A stretch of 26,437 nucleotides of DNA from a bacterium (GTDB lineage: Bacteria > Blakebacterota > Blakebacteria > Blakebacterales > Blakebacteraceae): the NCBI GenBank assembly GCA_025774615.1, contig JALGVQ010000044.1, forward strand, positions 1-26,437. Reading direction: 5' to 3'. The notes beneath the pieces are model-generated. The model had not been told where the DNA came from. It saw nothing but the letters and a program-made list of their open reading frames with translations, and made no database searches. This document shows, piece after piece, positions 14,718 through 20,914 of this stretch (its first letter is position 1; each line of letters opens with the position of its first letter). Position numbers and translations under genes: made by a program.

Positions 14718-16231
14718 CGGTCTGTCACCGGAATGGGTTCGTTACCGTATCTTATGAAGATCGGATTAGAAAGCAGTCGATGCCCGTGACTCTCAATCTG
14801 TAATCGATAGAAAGCACCACTCTCACCCGGGTCGTAAGGAGGTTCGATATAGGTAAGGTTCATTGGGGGGGTGCCCACGACACTGTCTACAACCACTCCT
14901 GACCGGATAAGCCGTACGGTTGCTGACTGTGTCTCAGTCCCGGTGAAGCTCCACGCCGCCTCGACCGAAACTGGTCCCTGGTAGTCCAACTCCTCACCCA
15001 TCAATGCGGTTGCGTTTCCCGACAGTACCATGAATCGATCAAGGCTGAGTCTTCCATCGAGGGTCGTTGCCCGTACCGCGTATCCCTTTCCTTCCTTCAG
15101 AGCATCAAGGATCGCCCTGGGTGATCTGTCGGGCGAGCGCACGATAGAGAGCACTTCATTGACTCTCTTGGCATCTCTACCCTGCATCTGTTGTGGATGG
15201 AGTGCGAGTTCACCCCAGCCCCACGGCGCAAAACGGCGCTCACCTTCCAGGTACGAGATCAGCGCCTGATCCCACTGGTTACCCGGTTCGTGCGCCATCG
15301 TGCCGGAGGCGGGATAGATCGAACCAAAACTCCTGTAATTGCTTGTTTCAAGAAGGACCTCAGGGTGCCAGCTGGTGTGGATCCCGACACCCATGTATGT
15401 ATGATTGTCGGACGTCTCCACCTGGGTCCACATGGAGAATCCACCCAGTTCATTCACGTGATCGATCAGTGTCTGATACGGTTTGAAGCCGGTGTCAGCC
15501 CGATACGGACTGAACGGCTCAAGGCTGGGAGGTCCCGACCAGATAAGAAGCGCGACCGGGATCACTGCCAGAAGTGCCCGCACCAGATAGAGCTTATTCA
15601 GCACATAGAGGAAGAGAGAGAGGCACACTATCAGTACGATTGCCCAGGGAAGGATCTTCCACGACCCGAAAAGTGAAGTGTGCAACCCGAGGACCGGCAG
15701 TTCCTCATAGTCTTTCGGCTCAGGCAGGTCGAGGACGAGGATGTTCCGCTGCCAGTTCCACATGGTCAGGTCGCGACTCCACGGCGCTCCAGTCCAGTAG
15801 TAGTACGGAGCCACCTCTACCCCCGCCAGCAGTGTGATTCCGGGTACGGCCTGATCTGTCCTTTCCACTTTATCGAAATACTCCTCGGATCCGAGGCGCT
15901 TCACTGAGGGTTCGGTGCGGAAGAACTCGCGGAAAGACCGCGCTTCAGGGTTTTTGAGTCGGAACGACCAGAATGACCTGATGACAGGAGGACTCCACTC
16001 CCATTCAGTGATGAGCTGTTCGGTGAGAATGACAACATCCACACCCGCAGCCAGAGCCTGCCTCTGCAGATCCTCTACCGAACCCCAGTCACCGGCGATC
16101 ACCCCGTGAGAATGAAGAAGTACGTTCCATTCCTGCTCGGTCTCCTGGGGAGAAGATCGACTATCTGAGTGTACCGGAGTGGGTGCCAGCGGCAGGTGCA
16201 GAATGGCAAGCAGGACTATCAACCATAACAT
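14714..16231 (-). CDS. Membrane protein with a degenerate PHP-like domain
   Basis: From ATG 16231 the 505-residue product starts with a signal-anchor or signal peptide (MLWLIVLLAILHLPLAP). It is followed by a PHP-like start: VLLHSHG near 38-43 (the HxH position) and VDVVILTEQ at 64-72, where PHP proteins usually read TDH. GVEV at 137-140 matches the PHP glutamate site. Two membrane helices lie at about 195-211 and 217-231. The C-terminal half (SWHPEVLL..., ALKEGKGYAVR) looks like the extracytoplasmic part seen in PHP-related proteins with a beta-rich end. Missing His/Asp ligands make hydrolase activity doubtful. The frame is open upstream; a GTG at 16273 is an alternative start, but it abuts its own GGAGG. 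Function unknown; its place in the operon suggests a role at the cell envelope. Confidence 0.7.
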   Translation of the reverse strand: MLWLIVLLAILHLPLAPTPVHSDSRSSPQETEQEWNVLLHSHGVIAGDWGSVEDLQRQALAAGVDVVILTEQLITEWEWSPPVIRSFWSFRLKNPEARSFREFFRTEPSVKRLGSEEYFDKVERTDQAVPGITLLAGVEVAPYYYWTGAPWSRDLTMWNWQRNILVLDLPEPKDYEELPVLGLHTSLFGSWKILPWAIVLIVCLSLFLYVLNKLYLVRALLAVIPVALLIWSGPPSLEPFSPYRADTGFKPYQTLIDHVNELGGFSMWTQVETSDNHTYMGVGIHTSWHPEVLLETSNYRSFGSIYPASGTMAHEPGNQWDQALISYLEGERRFAPWGWGELALHPQQMQGRDAKRVNEVLSIVRSPDRSPRAILDALKEGKGYAVRATTLDGRLSLDRFMVLSGNATALMGEELDYQGPVSVEAAWSFTGTETQSATVRLIRSGVVVDSVVGTPPMNLTYIEPPYDPGESGAFYRLQIESHGHRLLSNPIFIRYGNEPIPVTDR

Positions 16232-16262
16232 CGGTACCGAATGATAGTGATGGGTCCCGTGG

Positions 16263-17069
16263 CTAATACTCACCCTCCAGGGTGCGGGAGACATCGTAGA
16301 TGACCATCTCATCAATTTCATCCAGTTGCCGGGACGCGCCGAGGAGGAGCGCCAGATTACAGATATTGTTGATCCGGCGCGGGATGCCCCCACTCAGATC
16401 ATGGGCAAGTTCGTATGCTTTCTGTGTGAAGAGATCCCTCTTGGCACCGGCGGTCGTGAGTCGATGCCTGATATAGTCGGCTGTGTTCTCTTCGGTGAAC
16501 GGTGCCAGATGCGCTCGCATAGCCAATCGCTGGGAGAGCGGCTTGTTGAGGTCCACCTTCAGTCCCAGTTCCGGTTGACCGACCAGGAAGAGACTCAACA
16601 GCGTCTTTCCCTCATACTGGTAGTTCAGGAGGAGGCGGATCTCTTCGAAGGTCTCCTTCTGCTCGATGATATGCGCTTCATCGATGATGAGAATGGTCTC
16701 CCGACCATCACGATAGTTATTGATCAGCGCTTCCTCCAGCAGCTGGATAACGTCGGCTTTGTTCTCCGGGACAGATGTGAGACCCATCTTGATGAGGATC
16801 ATACGGAGTAGCTCGAGATCGTTGAGCTGGGGATTTGAAACCACGATGAACCGGTAGTTCGACTTGTCCAGACGTGACTTGAGGAGGTGGATGGCCAGCG
16901 TTTTTCCACAGCCGAATACCCCGGTAAGGAGAGCCGCACCCATGTCATTCTGTACGCAGAAGAGCATACGACTCAGAGTCTCTTCATGCTGTGGTGAGTG
17001 GTAATAGAAGTCAGGATCCGGAGTGTTCTTGAAGGGCATCCGGTCCAGACCCCAGTTTTCCAGGTACAT
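16263..17069 (-). CDS. ExeA/GspA-like AAA+ ATPase of a polysaccharide locus
   Basis: The 268-residue AAA_22-type ATPase has Walker A GVFGCGKT at 50-57, Walker B ILIIDEAH at 126-133, the sensor-like LVGQPELG at 162-169, SQRLAMRA at 179-186 with a likely arginine finger, and GGIPRRIN at 227-234. The N-terminal WGLDRMPFKNTPDPDF is the ExeA-family entry motif. Members of this group are often found in exopolysaccharide loci, including those with exosortase (XrtA), where they carry the name XrtA-associated ATPase. No exosortase or PEP-CTERM protein is seen in this window. ATG 17069 has AGGGA about 9 bp upstream. Its stop lies only 31 bp before the start of the PHP-like protein, so the two are cotranscribed. 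The partner it remodels is unknown. Confidence 0.9.
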   Translation of the reverse strand: MYLENWGLDRMPFKNTPDPDFYYHSPQHEETLSRMLFCVQNDMGAALLTGVFGCGKTLAIHLLKSRLDKSNYRFIVVSNPQLNDLELLRMILIKMGLTSVPENKADVIQLLEEALINNYRDGRETILIIDEAHIIEQKETFEEIRLLLNYQYEGKTLLSLFLVGQPELGLKVDLNKPLSQRLAMRAHLAPFTEENTADYIRHRLTTAGAKRDLFTQKAYELAHDLSGGIPRRINNICNLALLLGASRQLDEIDEMVIYDVSRTLEGEY

Positions 17070-17155
17070 AGTTGCGGTCCCTGTCAGTAATGGCGTGGAG
17101 TTTCAGGCTTTCTCCCCACTTCCTTTGTAACATACCAGCTTTCGAATAATACAGC

Positions 17156-17184
17156 AGAATATGAATATTTCGGAGCATGTTCAA
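17156..17184 (-). promoter_or_regulatory. Possible internal promoter before the ExeA-like gene
   Basis: In the 162-bp gap after the GT4 gene, the minus strand reads TTGAAC (17179-17184), a 17-bp spacer, then TATTCT (17156-17161). A second -10-like TATTAT lies at 17146-17151. This is the only real gap inside the polysaccharide operon, so a secondary promoter for the modification genes is plausible. Motif match only, moderate quality. Confidence 0.35.
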
Positions 17185-17231
17185 CATTAGTTCATGCATT
17201 GGATGATGCCGACTGCTCTTCCGCTCGATCC

Positions 17232-18389
17232 TCATGAAGAAAGCAGTGATTCGTAAAGCGTGATATGCTGATGTGTCGTCACCTCTGAAGTATAAACGGT
17301 ACACACCCTCTCATAGGCAGCTTCCGCCAGCATGTCCCGCTCTTCCGACGACGCGATGAGAGAGAGGATCTCCTTCGCGAGTACTTCGGGATCTGAAGCG
17401 GGAACGAGTCGACCGGCATTCCCGGCGTCAAGCACGCTCGGTACCCCTCCCACAGAAGTGGCTATGATCGCCAGCTTGGCCGACATGGCCTCCAGAAGCA
17501 CACGACCGAATCCCTCGTTCAAGGAGGATAACACGAACAGATCCGCCAGTCCGAGAAGATCGGCCATATCCTCCCTGAAGCCCCACAGACGGATCCGCTC
17601 ACCGCAGTCCGATTCCCTGATCATGCCGCGGAGTCGCGCCTCCTCGGGGCCGGCACCGAATATCCAGCACTTCCAGTTATCCGCTCCGATGCCGATCTGT
17701 GCGAGTGCGCTTATCAGGGTGCCCTGGTCCTTGACCGGTACCAGTCTCCCGGAAGTAACGATAAGGACTTCGTCATCCTCGATACCATGATCCCGGCGAA
17801 GAGCGGTCCTGGATTCAGTGGCAGGCGGAGCGTAGAGGGTATGGTCGATACCGATCGGTATCTGGATGTGCTGCTCCGGTCTGCCGATCCCGGTCTCGAT
17901 GTAACTCTGCGACTCTTCTTCCGTCAGTCCGATGATGACACTGGTCCACCGTGAGGCAAACCGGTCGAGAACAGAAAAGAACCGCTGTTTCCAGCCGGTG
18001 AAGTAACCTTCGAGGATCGTTCCCCTTGGTGAATAGACTATGAGAGACACCCCTGCCAGACGCGCTGCGAACCTGCCGATAAAGCCCGCTTTGCTGGTAT
18101 GGGCGTGCACGATTACCGGTTTTATCCGACGGATCAGTCGCCACAGACTTATAAGAGCTGCCAAATCATGCCAGAGATGGGGATCGCGTCTCAGTGAAGG
18201 GATCGTATGAATGGGGATCCCGAGCGCTTCAGCCTCGGGGAGCATGTCCTCCAATGGAGACGGCGTGAGTCCGGTGGCAAGCTCGACAGGGACACCTGCT
18301 TCAGAAAGACCTTTAAGCAGGAGCAGAAGGCTCGTTGGCGCCCCACCGGCTTCCAGCCGTGTGATGATATGCAGAATGGGTCCGCTCAA
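17232..18389 (-). CDS. GT4-family glycosyltransferase
   Basis: GT-B fold retaining glycosyltransferase, predicted to add a sugar to the growing lipid-linked glycan on the cytoplasmic side of the membrane. Visible: the N-terminal glycine loop HIITRLEAGGAP at 7-18, HAHTSKAG near 95-102 and PIGID near 178. The donor-binding site has SGRLVPVKD, and SSLNEGFGRVLLEAM carries the ExxxxxxxE signature. The length of 385 is normal. The TTG start at 18389 overlaps the stop of the upstream GT9 gene (TTGA) and has AGGGAAAG ahead of it. A 162-bp gap follows it. Donor and acceptor sugars cannot be told from sequence. Confidence 0.92.
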   Translation of the reverse strand: MSGPILHIITRLEAGGAPTSLLLLLKGLSEAGVPVELATGLTPSPLEDMLPEAEALGIPIHTIPSLRRDPHLWHDLAALISLWRLIRRIKPVIVHAHTSKAGFIGRFAARLAGVSLIVYSPRGTILEGYFTGWKQRFFSVLDRFASRWTSVIIGLTEEESQSYIETGIGRPEQHIQIPIGIDHTLYAPPATESRTALRRDHGIEDDEVLIVTSGRLVPVKDQGTLISALAQIGIGADNWKCWIFGAGPEEARLRGMIRESDCGERIRLWGFREDMADLLGLADLFVLSSLNEGFGRVLLEAMSAKLAIIATSVGGVPSVLDAGNAGRLVPASDPEVLAKEILSLIASSEERDMLAEAAYERVCTVYTSEVTTHQHITLYESLLSS

Positions 18390-19465
18390 AATGTCTTTCC
18401 CTGTTCAGATTTGAGTTCCTGAACAGCGGATAGTACGCGCGCAGTGCTGATAGATCGAAGAGAGAGGGGAAGTAGAATGTTGCGAAGGACTGCATTAGGG
18501 ACCTTCAAGGAACCCGAGAGGACACGATACCTAGTTTCGGGGAGCCATGGATGTAACGTTCTAACCGGTAGATTCCCGAAGAGAGCAATCGTTGGCACAC
18601 CCGCTGCGGCAGCAATATGCATAGGTCCAGAGTTGTTGGTGATCAGCATCTCAGCCCCCGAGATAATTTTTACAAGACCCGGCAAATCAAGCTCTCCTGC
18701 GAGAGAAAACGCTCTTGGGCCGATAATCTCAGCTATCTTTCTACTAGTGGCTACTTCAGAGGCCGAACCCAGTATAACAATGCCGAGCTTCTGGTCCAGG
18801 AGGGCTCTGCCCACATCAGCGAATCGTGAGGCGGGCCATCGTTTCCATGAGGTATAACCGCCGGGGTTGATGCAGAGATATGGTTGTGGCAGGATAACCG
18901 GACCCTCAGGCGTACTCTTAAAAACAAATTCTGGAGCAGGTGCTTTAAGGGGAGGGACGCCCATGACAGTCGCTGTCCTGCAATAGCGGATCACGTTATG
19001 ATTGCCTGCCATCGACTGCTCCGGCATTCCCCGGGTATATGGCAGAATAGTGTTCCGGTATCCACGTCCGACTGAGTTGCCAACTCTGAGATTTCGCAGG
19101 AGGAACCATACACTGAGCAGGCCCCGTAATGAACCGATTTCATGCAGATTGACCACGATATCGGGTGAATAAGTCGCAACATCACGCTCGAATGTTGAAA
19201 TGATCATTCTGGAAGCACGAGAGAATAATGACCGAGGCCATCGAACTCGATTCAGATCCAGAGTAATGACCTGCGATCTGATTCCGAGGAGTGGGACGAT
19301 CGGCAAAGCGCGAGGTACTACCGCAAGCAGCGTATTCCCGACACCAAAGTGTTGCTCGATCGATTTTACTGCAGGGGATGCGAGTACGAGATCACCGATT
19401 CCCGCAAGCATCAGGATCAGAATCCGTTCACTCGGGCGTGAATTCTCAACAAGCATATTGATCAT
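18386..19465 (-). CDS. GT9-family glycosyltransferase (heptosyltransferase-like)
   Basis: Member of the ADP-heptose:LPS heptosyltransferase family (GT9, GT-B fold). It has the N-terminal GIGDLVLASPAVKSI near 22-36, CINPGGYTSWKRWP near the middle (phosphate loop plus catalytic region) and the C-terminal TNNSGPMHIAAAAG with GVPTIALFG, the strongest family marker. The length (359) is typical. ATG 19465 overlaps the stop of the upstream polymerase gene (ATGA), and its own stop overlaps the GT4 gene. Its place inside an exopolysaccharide operon suggests it adds a sugar to this polymer rather than to LPS core, but that is inference. The DNA here reads somewhat more AT-rich than the housekeeping part. 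Confidence 0.9.
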   Translation of the reverse strand: MINMLVENSRPSERILILMLAGIGDLVLASPAVKSIEQHFGVGNTLLAVVPRALPIVPLLGIRSQVITLDLNRVRWPRSLFSRASRMIISTFERDVATYSPDIVVNLHEIGSLRGLLSVWFLLRNLRVGNSVGRGYRNTILPYTRGMPEQSMAGNHNVIRYCRTATVMGVPPLKAPAPEFVFKSTPEGPVILPQPYLCINPGGYTSWKRWPASRFADVGRALLDQKLGIVILGSASEVATSRKIAEIIGPRAFSLAGELDLPGLVKIISGAEMLITNNSGPMHIAAAAGVPTIALFGNLPVRTLHPWLPETRYRVLSGSLKVPNAVLRNILLPLSLRSISTARVLSAVQELKSEQGKTF

Positions 19466-20907
19466 CGAGGCGTGGATGAAATGAGACCGTGAGATACTTG
19501 AGGGGTAAGCGATTCCGACTTCTCATCCACTTTTGTATCGGGATTATTGAAGATATGGAGAAAAGTCACAATTCCGGCCAGAAGCCAGAATGGCTCCATG
19601 ATACGCACAATGATGAAGGTGTTTGATCCCAACGCGTGAAATGCCAATCCGGCGAGTCCGGCAAGGAATCCGATGCAAATACCCTGCTCCCATTTATCAG
19701 CCGCCGACTTGAGCGCGGACCATCCCTGAATGAATAGGGAATAGATGAGCCAGAGAAACGTTGCCAGACCGAGCAGTCCCGTCTCGATCAGCACCCGGGG
19801 GTACTGGCCATCGATAAATCCATAGCCTGTAACACCATATCCTATCAAAGGATGCTTCGGAAAATCGGAGAGAATATCCTCATACGACTTGAGCCGGGCA
19901 GAGGTAGATGTATCGAGTCGTATATTACCGAGTTCAACCTGGCCCGTAGATATCCGTTGCCCACCGAATGTATATTCAATCCGCTCAGTAACCGATGATG
20001 GTGCGAGGAGAATGAGTGCAAGAACGAATGTGACGGCTGAGAAACCAGCGATGATTTTCTGGCGACTGAGCATCACAATGACAATAGCAACTGCGAATAT
20101 CCCGAGATACGAGGCTCTCGACAGTGTAAATAGGAAAGGGATACCAAGAATGGTGATGCCGACAGCATAGCGGATTCCCTTCCTGAGGCTATCCGAAGAA
20201 ACCAATAACCCAGCATACAGTGCTATTAACAGTACCAGGTAGCCGCCAAGGGTATTCGGCTCTCCTGATTCCCCTTCGAATGGAGCTGTGACCCTCACAC
20301 CGAGAGGTATCTGGATGCCTGCATATATTGCAACAAGTATTCCTGTGATAAAGAGAACCCGAATCAATCTTCGGGCTTGGGCTTTGTCATGGATGAAGTT
20401 AACCACCGCAAAATAAACGAAAACATACTCAACATACTTTAACACATAAAAAAATCCCGTGATCGGACTCACTCGGTCGAAAAGCATTCCGATGGTAGTA
20501 CTCACTATGGCGATCAGAATATACGCCATGATAGGTCTATTGAGGGGAGTGCTGAGGAAGAGGCCAAGTTCCTGATACACTGCTCCCCTGGCAAACCACG
20601 CGAAGGCAATAATCAGAAGAAGAAAATCATCCAGGCGCAGAGTGACTCCACGCTCGGTTGTTGCGCCACCGCCAGTAAGGTTGCTCGCGATAATCTCGGG
20701 GCCGAGCAGCATTGAGAAGATAAGGATGTAAATCCCCACCTCGGGCCAAAGAAAGCAGATGAGCAGGATCAGCAAACCAAGGGTTATAGCAAGACCAGTT
20801 ATATTTCCGGTATTGGCTATTGCCTGAGCGGATACAATACAGAGGATACCTACGAACAGTGCCAGACCGACACCGACTACGCGATCGGACGAGGAAAGCG
20901 TTGGCAT
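19462..20907 (-). CDS. O-antigen ligase/polymerase-like membrane protein (Wzy_C family)
   Basis: The 481-residue inner-membrane protein has about ten to twelve hydrophobic helices. It has a periplasmic loop between about residues 310 and 380, and within it the family stretch LSDFPKHPLIGYGVTGYG, then IETGLLGLATFLWL. This pattern fits the O-antigen ligase/polymerase superfamily (Wzy, WaaL). In a wza-wzc operon it is most likely the polymerase that joins repeat units in the periplasm. Ligase function cannot be excluded. ATG 20907 starts 7 bp behind the kinase gene stop, with only a weak AAAG ribosome site, so coupling to the upstream gene is likely. The C-terminal tail is hydrophilic. Confidence 0.88.
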   Translation of the reverse strand: MPTLSSSDRVVGVGLALFVGILCIVSAQAIANTGNITGLAITLGLLILLICFLWPEVGIYILIFSMLLGPEIIASNLTGGGATTERGVTLRLDDFLLLIIAFAWFARGAVYQELGLFLSTPLNRPIMAYILIAIVSTTIGMLFDRVSPITGFFYVLKYVEYVFVYFAVVNFIHDKAQARRLIRVLFITGILVAIYAGIQIPLGVRVTAPFEGESGEPNTLGGYLVLLIALYAGLLVSSDSLRKGIRYAVGITILGIPFLFTLSRASYLGIFAVAIVIVMLSRQKIIAGFSAVTFVLALILLAPSSVTERIEYTFGGQRISTGQVELGNIRLDTSTSARLKSYEDILSDFPKHPLIGYGVTGYGFIDGQYPRVLIETGLLGLATFLWLIYSLFIQGWSALKSAADKWEQGICIGFLAGLAGLAFHALGSNTFIIVRIMEPFWLLAGIVTFLHIFNNPDTKVDEKSESLTPQVSHGLISSTPR

Positions 20908-20914
20908 ATCTGCT

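Noticed and set aside
17011-17304. Minus-strand open frame of 97 codons spanning the gap between the GT4 and ExeA-like genes
   Set aside because: It overlaps both neighbours out of frame, lacks a ribosome site and shows no domain; the gap fits a promoter region better.
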